NCBI GenBank assembly: GCA_905480225.1
Contig: CAJQPO010000041.1
Location: 1-37,239 of the forward strand
DNA from: an uncultured Flavobacteriales bacterium
GTDB taxonomy: Bacteria > Bacteroidota > Bacteroidia > Flavobacteriales_D > Parvicellaceae
Reading direction: 5' to 3'
Length of the DNA: 37,239 nt
The notes beneath the pieces are model-generated. The model worked only from the letters and a program-made list of their open reading frames with translations, was not told the DNA's origin and did no database searches. Both the position numbers and the translations under genes were made by a program. This document shows, piece by piece, positions 1 through 6,976 of the stretch (position 1 is the stretch's first letter; the number at the start of each line of letters is the position of its first letter).

Positions 1-22
1 TGAGAGATACAATAGTTAGCAA

Positions 23-1060
23 TTGAGTCAGGAGAACAATAAGATTAATAGATTGAACATAGGATTAATGATTTCCTCTCTAGTCATTGCATTTTCATTA
101 CCATTTTGGCTGTTTCTTTTTTCATATGCAGTGCTTGGGCCATTGCATTATCTCACAGAAATAAGCTGGCTTAGAAAGAAAAATTTTTTCACAACAGGTA
201 AATATGATTTTCTCCCTTTAGTTTTGGTTGCCATTATTTGGTCTGGGACTTATTTGTTCCTGTCTTTCTTTAATGATTTTCCAGCAGAAATAAAAGTGAG
301 TTGGTTTGGAAATGATTGGCGAGAAGTTGTAGGAAATTTCAGGATAAAGATGAACCATATAGTGCTTGCGGGGCTTATAGGTAGTGTAGCAATGGCCTTT
401 GTTTCTTCTTGGCGCAAAAAAATAATAGCATTAGTTGGAGGGTTTGGTGTTGGAGTGATATTCTCCTATCTAGATTTGGAAATATATTCACATTTAATAG
501 GAACTTTGTTGCCCACTTTAATTCACGTTTTTCTTTTTACCGGAATTTTCATGTTATATGGGGCATTGAAGAACAATTCGAAATCTGGTCTTTTAGGAGT
601 ATTACTTTTCTTTGTGTGTGGTGCACTTTGCTTTTTAGTGCCGACATATTCTGGTACTATCGATTTTGATGCAGGCATTAATGCATACCGAAACTCTAGT
701 TTTCATTCGTTAAATGCGGTCGTAATGAACTTTAATCAGCCCACACCTTGGAACATAGCAAATGACTCACTTTTTAATGATCTTGGCATCCAACTTCAAC
801 GATTTATAGCGTTTGCCTATACTTATCATTATTTGAACTGGTTTTCAAAAACATCTATTATAGGCTGGCACAAAACTTCTAAGATTCATTTGATTTTTAC
901 CGCTGTAATATGGGTGTTAAGTGTTTCACTATACGTATATGACTATACGGTTGGTTTAAAAGTATTATTGTTTTTAAGTATTCTGCATGTTGTTTTGGAA
1001 TTTCCATTAAATGCCCATTCATTTGTTGGTGTCTTTAGGCACGTAATTCGAAAAGATTGA
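23..1060 (+). CDS. Polytopic inner-membrane protein of unknown function
   Basis: I do not recognise a characterised family. The protein (345 residues from a TTG start, or 330 from the ATG at 68) has about eight or nine strongly hydrophobic segments, at roughly residues 14-38, 63-83, 112-130, 133-150, 158-180, 190-207, 285-306 and 312-335, with short polar loops, so it is an integral membrane protein. Histidines sit in or next to membrane segments (H42 in GPLHYLTE, H168, H269 in TYHYLNWF, H322, H332), which could bind a metal or a cofactor; that is inference only. Its stop overlaps the next start by one base (TGATG), so it is probably co-translated with the DUF6495 gene and the hydrolase behind it. 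The true start is uncertain because the gene begins near the window edge. Confidence 0.75.
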   Translation: MSQENNKINRLNIGLMISSLVIAFSLPFWLFLFSYAVLGPLHYLTEISWLRKKNFFTTGKYDFLPLVLVAIIWSGTYLFLSFFNDFPAEIKVSWFGNDWREVVGNFRIKMNHIVLAGLIGSVAMAFVSSWRKKIIALVGGFGVGVIFSYLDLEIYSHLIGTLLPTLIHVFLFTGIFMLYGALKNNSKSGLLGVLLFFVCGALCFLVPTYSGTIDFDAGINAYRNSSFHSLNAVVMNFNQPTPWNIANDSLFNDLGIQLQRFIAFAYTYHYLNWFSKTSIIGWHKTSKIHLIFTAVIWVLSVSLYVYDYTVGLKVLLFLSILHVVLEFPLNAHSFVGVFRHVIRKD

Positions 1061-1518
1061 TGAAGTACAGGAGATTGACAATAGATGAATTGAAAGAACT
1101 TGAACAAGAGTTTATCCAGTTTCTTATTTCCAATGGAATTGAAAGTAACGATTGGGAGAAAATAAAAAAAGACACTCCAAAAGAGGCGGATATTTTAGTA
1201 GATACTTTTAGCGATGTTGTGCAGCAAAAAGTGCTTGAAGGCGTTCGATACCTTGAGTATCGAGCGAAAAATGAAGCAAGGTATTTTGAATGTAATGCTG
1301 AAGAAATTAAACTTATCGCATTGACTTCGCGAGATGTTGACTTGTTGGATGTTGCTGCGATCAAGCGTGCTGTGCATAATTCAGTTAGTGGGATTGAAAT
1401 TTATTCCGGTGTTAAGAAGTATGCAAAGCAAAGGGAACTAGAATTATTCAATATGATTCAGTCAGGATGTGAGATTACTGATGAGAAGTTGTTTTTGCTT
1501 TTACATAATATGCTATGA
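1060..1518 (+). CDS. DUF6495 family protein
   Basis: A small, charged, probably cytosolic protein of 152 residues. The N-terminus (MKYRRLTIDELKELEQEF) and the segment containing the DWEKIKK and LFSDVV-like (TFSDVVQQ) stretches match my memory of the DUF6495 family, common in Bacteroidota and without known function. The ATG at 1060 overlaps the previous stop as TGATG, which fits better than the TTG one codon earlier. The gene in turn overlaps the next start by ATGA (1515-1518). It has no signal peptide or membrane segment and is mainly predicted helical from its E/K/L pattern. The family name is recalled, not searched. Confidence 0.8.
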   Translation: MKYRRLTIDELKELEQEFIQFLISNGIESNDWEKIKKDTPKEADILVDTFSDVVQQKVLEGVRYLEYRAKNEARYFECNAEEIKLIALTSRDVDLLDVAAIKRAVHNSVSGIEIYSGVKKYAKQRELELFNMIQSGCEITDEKLFLLLHNML

Positions 1519-2627
1519 GGATTTTAATTTTAATTGTGTTGACTCTGCTGTTTAATTCATGCCATGTTGGACGATTTTTTGTTTACAATTTTGCGAACAT
1601 AACGGACTACAAAAAGTTTCATAACTCCGAATTGGAGCAGTCAGATACTCCATTTAATTTTATGGTAAGTGATCGGGTGTTGAGTTTCAATTTGTCTAAG
1701 TACAGTATTTATTCTGACGTCGATTTAGACAGGTTTAATGAATTACATAAATCCGTTGCATTTGTAATCATAAAGAACGACAGTATTGTTTATCAATGGT
1801 ACGGAGATAAATATGAAAGAAGCACTACTTTCACTTCTTTTTCAATGGCGAAAAGTTATGTTTCGGCTCTAGTTGGCATTGCAATTGAGGAAGGTTATAT
1901 CAGAACCGTGCAGGATCCTATAACCGATTATATTCCGGAATTTAGAAATAGTGGATTCGAGAATATCACGATTGAAAATGTTCTCAATATGAGAACGGGA
2001 ATTACATATAAAGAGAATTATTATTCGCCTTTTGGTAATGTTGCAATAGGTTATTATGGTCGCAATCTTGACCGGCATTTAAAGAAATTGAAGATCAAGG
2101 GAGAGCCAGGGAAGCAGTTTGATTATGTTTCAATTGCTACTCAGATATTGGGTGAGATTATTCAAAAGTCAACCGGGCAATCGTTATCTGGATATTGTGA
2201 GGATAAAATTTGGAAAAAGATTGGAACAGAGTTCGGCGCGACTTGGAGCCTAGATCGCAAAGGGGGTATGGAAAAAGCTTTTTGTTGTATTAATGCAAAA
2301 GCAGTTGATTATGCGAAAATGGGAAGGCTATATCTGCACGGTGGAGCTTGGGAAGGTAGGCAAGTAGTCCCTGCGGAATGGGTAAAGGCGTCTGTAGAAA
2401 AATCAAGTAACTCTAAAGACGATTTTTATGGATATCAATGGTGGCATTTCCCTGATTATAGTAACAAGAATAATAAAGGGATAGTTGATTTTTATATGCA
2501 AGGGCATCTGGGCCAGTACGTTTATGTGAACCCAATCAATAATACAATTGTGGTTAGACTAGGAACAAATCGAGGAGGTGTGTATTGGGATGGGTTGTTG
2601 AATGAGTTGGCAGCGACAATCAAATGA
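1515..2627 (+). CDS. Serine hydrolase, class C beta-lactamase fold, lipoprotein
   Basis: A member of the beta-lactamase/penicillin-binding-protein-like serine hydrolases (Pfam Beta-lactamase, EstB-like). The nucleophile motif SxxK is S110-M-A-K113, the second-motif tyrosine is Y204 in YVS (YxN position), and the third motif near the C-terminus is H331-L-G, the usual replacement for KTG in this subfamily. The N-terminus is hydrophobic and ends in FNSC (C16), an acceptable lipobox, so it is likely a periplasm-facing lipoprotein. Substrate cannot be told from sequence: such proteins include esterases, D-aminopeptidases and peptidoglycan amidases, and few are true antibiotic lactamases. The start overlaps the upstream stop (ATGA), implying translational coupling. 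A block of structured repeats follows directly. Confidence 0.88.
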   Translation: MRILILIVLTLLFNSCHVGRFFVYNFANITDYKKFHNSELEQSDTPFNFMVSDRVLSFNLSKYSIYSDVDLDRFNELHKSVAFVIIKNDSIVYQWYGDKYERSTTFTSFSMAKSYVSALVGIAIEEGYIRTVQDPITDYIPEFRNSGFENITIENVLNMRTGITYKENYYSPFGNVAIGYYGRNLDRHLKKLKIKGEPGKQFDYVSIATQILGEIIQKSTGQSLSGYCEDKIWKKIGTEFGATWSLDRKGGMEKAFCCINAKAVDYAKMGRLYLHGGAWEGRQVVPAEWVKASVEKSSNSKDDFYGYQWWHFPDYSNKNNKGIVDFYMQGHLGQYVYVNPINNTIVVRLGTNRGGVYWDGLLNELAATIK

Positions 2628-2640
2628 GCTTATATAAAAG

Positions 2641-3029
2641 TTCAATGGGGAGCTAATGCTCCCCAGAGAATGGATTAACGCCACCTTACATCCTTGTTTA
2701 TCGTTGAGAGGAAGGGAGTTGAACCCTACAAACGATCGCCTTCGATCCAAACAATATTTTTGTTTAGGATTCAATGGGGAGCCAAAAGCTCCCCAAAGAA
2801 AGGATTAACGCCACCTTACATCCTAGTTTTTCGTTGTGAGGAAGGGAATTGAACCCTTCAAACGATCGCCTTCGATCCAAACAATATTTTTATTTAGGAT
2901 TCAATGGGGAGCTAAAAGCTCCCCATTGAAAGGATTAACGCCACCTTACATCCTAGTTTTTCGTTGTGAGTAAGGATTTGAACCTTTTTTAGCTGCTGCC
3001 TTCAGCAACTCACATTTTTAAAGAACAAG
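2641..3029. repeat. Three tandem ~130-bp structured repeat units, gene-free
   Basis: No gene is seen from 2628 to 3161. Units start at 2641, 2770 and 2900 (spacing 129 and 130). Each holds, in order: a GC-rich hairpin (GGGGAGC...GCTCCCC, a perfect 14-bp stem with 3-nt loop in unit 3, 2900-2930); a near-invariant stretch GGATTAACGCCACCTTACAT plus CC; a hairpin whose minus strand is a tRNA T-arm look-alike with loop TTCAACT, TTCAATT or TTCAAAT (2713-2727, 2842-2858, 2972-2986); and a 5-bp hairpin with loop CCTT (AAGG on the minus strand). In units 1 and 2 that last stem is GATCG/CGATC, in unit 3 TGCTG/CAGCA, so pairing is kept while sequence changes. This argues for a structured RNA or folded DNA on the minus strand. 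Confidence 0.85.
2965..3014 (-). other. tRNA-like fold in repeat unit 3 (acceptor-like stem, hairpin, T-arm)
   Basis: Read on the minus strand, the unit folds as follows: a perfect 7-bp closing stem TGTGAGT/ACTCACA (3014-3008 with 2971-2965), a hairpin TGCTG-AAGG-CAGCA (3007-2994), a 7-nt linker, then a T-arm AAGG-TTCAAAT-CCTT (2986-2972) stacked directly on the closing stem. That is the topology of a tRNA without its D-arm, 50 nt in all. There is no usable 7-nt anticodon loop with U33, and no CCA. Units 1 and 2 keep the T-arm and the AAGG hairpin but have only a broken closing stem (TTGTttGG with CCtcACAA in unit 2). It could be a tRNA-derived element or an unrelated structured RNA. Confidence 0.45.
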
Positions 3030-3161
3030 TAAGTAATGAATACTTGAATACTTTCAAAGTTATAATTATTTACGAAGCTTTACGAATAAAGTAACAAAAA
3101 TTCATAATTATTAGAGTATATGCATTAAAATAGTATATTTATTACATTTATTGTATTAAAT

Positions 3162-3635
3162 ATGGAAAATAGTAGTAATGTTTACGATATTGATAATCTG
3201 GATAGGGAAATTTTAAGTATTCTCATGGAAAATGCTAAAACTTCCTATTCTGAAATTGCCAGAAAATTAATTGTTTCTCCAGGCACCATACACGTCAGGA
3301 TGAAGAAATTAGAAGATGCTAAAGTTGTAGTAGGGTCGCAAATAAATGTTGATCCTCAAAAATTGGGATATGACTTATCTGCGTTTTTAGGCGTCTATTT
3401 AGAAAAGAATTCAGCTTATGAAGAAGTTATTTATAGACTAGAGCGAATCTCAGAAGTTGTGGAAGCCTATTATACAACAGGTAATTATGGTATCTTTTTA
3501 AAGATTTTCTGTAAAAACACGAAGCATTTGTACGATGTACTGAATCACAAAATTCAGCCAATTAATGGCATTCAGAGAACGGAAACACTTATTTGTCTCG
3601 AGGTTGGACTCAAGAGGCAAATAGGTATTCAATGA
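3162..3635 (+). CDS. Lrp/AsnC family transcriptional regulator
   Basis: A 157-residue feast/famine regulator. The N-terminal winged helix-turn-helix is at about residues 10-60 (LDREILSILMENAKTSYSEI, then IARKLIVSPGTIHVRMKKLE), with the usual LDxxIL opening. The C-terminal RAM/AsnC effector and oligomerisation domain spans about 68-152, with the typical alternating beta strands and the YYTTGNYGIFLKIFCKN segment. Such proteins bind amino acids and control amino-acid metabolism genes. The nearby tyrosine catabolism genes (hppD, hmgA) and the aminotransferase are plausible targets, but nothing in the sequence proves it. The upstream AT-rich 140 bp separate it from the repeat block and could hold its promoter. 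Confidence 0.93.
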   Translation: MENSSNVYDIDNLDREILSILMENAKTSYSEIARKLIVSPGTIHVRMKKLEDAKVVVGSQINVDPQKLGYDLSAFLGVYLEKNSAYEEVIYRLERISEVVEAYYTTGNYGIFLKIFCKNTKHLYDVLNHKIQPINGIQRTETLICLEVGLKRQIGIQ

Positions 3636-3662
3636 GGTTTTCGGTTATCACTCTCTCTAATA

Positions 3663-3679
3663 AGTGCCATAATGGCACT
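3663..3679. other. Short perfect hairpin after the Lrp gene
   Basis: AGTGCCA-TAA-TGGCACT, a 7-bp stem with a 3-nt loop, lies 28 bp after the Lrp stop. It is followed by an A-run rather than a T-run on the plus strand, so it is not a classic intrinsic terminator; it may be an mRNA 3'-end structure. The rest of the 216-bp gap before the heat-shock gene shows no gene. Confidence 0.4.
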
Positions 3680-3851
3680 AAAAAAGAGTATTTCTATCGA
3701 GGTATAATCAAAAAACTGACATAAAGTCATATTTATTAATGAAATGATCTTTTGGAACATCATTTGACTATTTTATTGACAGCTGTGAGTCCTTATCAAA
3801 ACCAAAGTGAAAACAGCTAGAACCAAGTATAAATAGTAAAAAAAGTAAAAG

Positions 3852-4274
3852 ATGTTACAAACAAGATTCAACAACACAACAGCGCCTCATTTCCAAGATA
3901 TATTCGATGATTTTTTCGGGAAGGGAATCGGAGTCAATGAAGGCTATTCAAATGGTCCGGCCGTAAATATAATAGAGTCAACTAAGGAGTTTAAAATCCA
4001 AGTTGCTGCACCTGGACTGGAGAAAAAACATTTTAATGTAGAAATAGAGGAAAGGAAATTAACAATTTCTTCGGAGGCGGAAATTGGTAAAGTGCTTGAA
4101 GGCGATGTTTACCGAAAAAGGCAATTTTCCATTAGTAAATTTAAGCGTGTATTCACATTGCCAGAAAGAATAGATGAGAATGCCATAATAGCCAAATACA
4201 ATAGTGGAATATTAGTATTGACTATTCCGAAAGTAGAAAAAGTAAAAGATTTGAAGCAAATTAAAATTAACTAA
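3852..4274 (+). CDS. Small heat-shock protein, Hsp20/alpha-crystallin family
   Basis: A 140-residue ATP-independent holdase chaperone of the cytosol. The alpha-crystallin domain covers about residues 35-138: it begins PAVNIIESTKEFKIQVAAPG, continues through KKHFNVEIEERKLTISSE, and ends with the diagnostic AKYNSGILVLTIPK strand (the GxL motif). The short N-terminal arm contains FxDIFDDFF, common in Bacteroidota Hsp20 proteins. The C-terminal tail LKQIKIN carries the I-x-I oligomerisation motif (IKI). It stands alone, with its own upstream gap and a strong terminator shared with hppD. Normally induced by heat or envelope stress. Confidence 0.95.
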   Translation: MLQTRFNNTTAPHFQDIFDDFFGKGIGVNEGYSNGPAVNIIESTKEFKIQVAAPGLEKKHFNVEIEERKLTISSEAEIGKVLEGDVYRKRQFSISKFKRVFTLPERIDENAIIAKYNSGILVLTIPKVEKVKDLKQIKIN

Positions 4275-4304
4275 TAATTCTGTTTTAAAAAGGTAGGTGG
4301 TAAA

Positions 4305-4338
4305 TTTAAAAGGGAGGTCCTCAGATCTCCCTTTTAAA
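4305..4338. terminator. Bidirectional intrinsic terminator between hsp20 and hppD
   Basis: A perfect 12-bp stem, TTTAAAAGGGAG (4305-4316) with CTCCCTTTTAAA (4327-4338), and a 10-nt loop. Each strand ends the stem in a T-rich run, so it can stop transcription of the convergent genes on both sides. Confidence 0.85.
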
Positions 4339-4349
4339 ATTGAAAAAAC

Positions 4350-5513
4350 TTATAAAGTTCCTCTATTTTCCTGTTCTCTTTCTATTGCTTCAAAAAGTGC
4401 TTTAAAGTTGCCTTTACCAAAAGACTGAGCACCTTTTCTTTGAATAATCTCAAAAAACATAGTTGGTCGATCAACAACTGGTTTGGTAAATAATTGAAGT
4501 AAGTATCCTTCATCATCCCGATCAATCAGAATTCCATGCTGTTTTAATATATCTACGTCTTCATCAATTTCACCAACTCGTTCGATCAAGTCCTCATAGT
4601 AGTTTTCTGGCACATATAAGAACTCTACTCCGCGATTACGCATTTCTGATACTGTTGCTACTATATCATCTGTTGCTACAGCAACGTGTTGCACTCCAGC
4701 GCCATTATAGAAATCTAAGTACTCTTCTATTTGTGATTTTTTCTTGCCCTCAGCGGGTTCATTTATTGGAAATTTAATCCTACCATTCCCGTTGGACATT
4801 ACCTTACTCATTAAAGCCGTATAGTCTGTAGAGATGTCTTTGTCATCAAATGAAATAATTTGCGCAAAGCCCATTACTTTCCCATAAAATTCGCACCATT
4901 TATTCATTTCATCCCAACCTACGTTTCCAACCATGTGATCGATAAATTTTAAACCAACAGGTTTTGGATTATAGTGAGATTCCCATTTTTTATAACCTGG
5001 TAAAAATATTCCATGGTAGTTTTTACGTTCAATAAATACGTGAACAGTTTCACCGTAGGTGTGAATTCCAGACTTAACAATTGTTCCGTTTTCATCCTCA
5101 ACGGTTGTCGGTTGCAAATAGCTTTTGGCTCCTCTTTTGGTAGTTTCTTCCCAAGCTTTTGTTGCATCGTCAACCCATAAGGCAACCACTTTGACACCAT
5201 CACCATGTTTGTCTATGTGTGCATTTATTTCGCCGCCTTTTTCTAGAGTGGTGGTTAGGACCAACCTTATCTTGCCTTGCTTTAAGACATAAGAAACGCG
5301 GTCAGTCACTCCAGTTTCTAAACCTGCATAAGCCTCACTTTGAAAACCAAAAGCAGTTTTATAAAAATGAGCGGATTGTTTTGCATTTCCAACGTATAAC
5401 TCAACGTAATCTGTGCCTAAAAGTGGCAAAAAGTCTTCCGCTTCAGGAAATAACTTTTTCAATCCATATTCGGTATTTTGTAAGTTCTTAAGGTCTTTTA
5501 TTTCTGCTGACAT
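4350..5513 (-). CDS. hppD: 4-hydroxyphenylpyruvate dioxygenase
   Basis: Converts 4-hydroxyphenylpyruvate to homogentisate with O2 and Fe(II), the second step of tyrosine breakdown. The 387-residue protein (ATG at 5513, MSAEIKDL) has two vicinal-oxygen-chelate domains: an N-terminal one starting GTDYVELYVGNAKQS and a catalytic C-terminal one. The three iron ligands are visible: H193 in FIDHMVGNV, H276 in GVQHVAVATDDI and E355 in MFFEIIQRKG. The C-terminal gating helix (FGKGNFKALFEAIEREQ) is present. A TTG 39 bases further upstream is open but would overlap the real hmgA 3' end, so 5513 is chosen. It lies 23 nt after the reconstructed hmgA stop and is probably co-transcribed with it. Confidence 0.97.
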   Translation of the reverse strand: MSAEIKDLKNLQNTEYGLKKLFPEAEDFLPLLGTDYVELYVGNAKQSAHFYKTAFGFQSEAYAGLETGVTDRVSYVLKQGKIRLVLTTTLEKGGEINAHIDKHGDGVKVVALWVDDATKAWEETTKRGAKSYLQPTTVEDENGTIVKSGIHTYGETVHVFIERKNYHGIFLPGYKKWESHYNPKPVGLKFIDHMVGNVGWDEMNKWCEFYGKVMGFAQIISFDDKDISTDYTALMSKVMSNGNGRIKFPINEPAEGKKKSQIEEYLDFYNGAGVQHVAVATDDIVATVSEMRNRGVEFLYVPENYYEDLIERVGEIDEDVDILKQHGILIDRDDEGYLLQLFTKPVVDRPTMFFEIIQRKGAQSFGKGNFKALFEAIEREQENRGTL

Positions 5514-5536
5514 ATTCTGAAATTTAACGTTATTTA

Positions 5537-6696
5537 TTAATGTTCTAACCAAGAGGTATGATAATCTCCCATATCTAAATCTAACCCTTGTTGTGTTAGT
5601 TTTAATGGCTTAAAAGTGTCCACCATAACGGCTAGTTCTTCCGTCTTCACTTGCCAATACTTCTTTCCATCGCCCCAGGGTGTGGGCCGTGAGGAATGCC
5701 TGATGGATGTAATGTTAGCATTCCCTGTTCAATGTGATTTCTACTCATAAAGTCTCCATCAACATAATAAAGGACTTCATCGGAATCAATATTGCTATGA
5801 TTGTAGGGAGCAGGCACAGACTCGGGATGATAATCGTATAGTCTTGGGCAAAAAGAGCACACTACAAAAGCACTTGTTTCAAATGTTTGATGTACGGGAG
5901 GAGGTTGATGGACTCTACCCGTAATAGGTTCAAAATCATGGATGGAAAATGCATAAGGGAAATTATATCCATCCCAACCAACTACATCGAAAGGATGTGA
6001 TGCATAGATGTATTGGTGAAGCATTCCTCCTTTTTTTACTTTTACTAAAAAATCACCTGTTTCGTCATGTGTTTCAAGTTCACTCGGTCTTCTTAAATCA
6101 CGCTCACAGTAAGGGGAATGCTCGAGTAATTGACCAAACCAATTTCGATACCGTTTTGGTGTATACATTGGGTGATACGATTCTACGATAAAAAGTCGGT
6201 TATTTTCATCATTAAATTCCATTTGATAAATCATTCCACGAGGAACAATTAAGTAATCACCATATGAAAATTCAATATTACCCAATAGGGTTTTGAGTTT
6301 CCCAGAACCTTTGTGAATGAATATCATTTCATCACAATCTGCATTTTTATAGAAATAAGTGGTTTGAGATTGTTTAGGGGCAGCAACTACAATATGACAA
6401 TCATTGTTTACCAATACAGGAATCCTACTTTCGAGAAAATCATTGGTGGGAACAGCATTAAAGCCATTCAGTGCGTACGACTTCATGTTATTCTCTACTG
6501 CTATTGTAGGCGCAACGTTAATGGATTCCAAAATTTCTTTTACTTGAGTTGGTCGTTGACAATGATATAATAGGGATGACATACCATCAAAGCCAATCGT
6601 ACCAAACAATTCCTCGTAATAGTAGCTACCGTCAGGTTTTTTGAACGTTGTGTGCCTTTTGTGAGGAATTTTCCCGAGTTTGTGATAAAAGGGCAT
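5537..6696 (-). CDS. hmgA: Homogentisate 1,2-dioxygenase, frameshifted near the C-terminus
   Basis: Opens the ring of homogentisate to maleylacetoacetate, the step after HppD. The reading frame from 6696 runs 349 codons with the cupin-fold features of the family, including NHSNIDSDEVLYYVDGDF (H300 with acidic residues at +6/+7) and the HGPHPGAMERSIGK block (H336-H339), then meets a TGA at 5649-5647. One base out of frame, the sequence continues KTEELAVMVDTFKPLKL and ends MGDYHTSWLEH at a TAA (5539-5537), exactly the tail the family should have. The total of 1160 nt is one short of 387 codons, so a single missing base near 5647-5655 explains it. Either a real mutation, removing about 37 terminal residues, or a sequence error. 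Confidence 0.93.
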
Positions 6697-6976
6697 TGAG
6701 TTATTTATTTAATTGTTTATAAAAAAAGCGTTCCTAAAGTACATGCCAATTTGGACGAATTGTAAATAAAACTGATGTTCTCTTTGCGGTATCTCCCTAA
6801 AAGCTATGTTCACGCAAAGGTATCGAAAAATCAAATGTTAAAATGATGATAAAAGTCAGTTTGGTCGTAATTTATGATGGTTGAGGTTACTTGGGAAACT
6901 TGAAAAGCAAATTGCTAAGCGTGAATTTTTTCTTCAGACCGACCCAATACGCCTTTTTAAGGTTACATTTATCGCC

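Noticed and set aside
23-1060. Brp/Blh beta-carotene dioxygenase
   Set aside because: Intramembrane histidines are suggestive, but I cannot match the family's motifs or spacing.
1515-2627. Antibiotic-resistance beta-lactamase
   Set aside because: Third motif is HLG, the YxN position is YVS, and the lipoprotein form and operon context fit housekeeping hydrolases; no basis to claim resistance.
2965-3014. Functional tRNA gene
   Set aside because: No D-arm, no 7-nt anticodon loop with U33, only 50 nt in total.
2641-3029. CRISPR array
   Set aside because: Units of ~130 bp are joined without unique spacers, and there are no cas genes; repeats diverge along their length.
2641-3029. attC/integron array
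   Set aside because: No GTTRRRY/RYYYAAC boxes at unit ends, no cassettes between units and no integrase nearby; hairpin layout differs from the sites at 36 kb.
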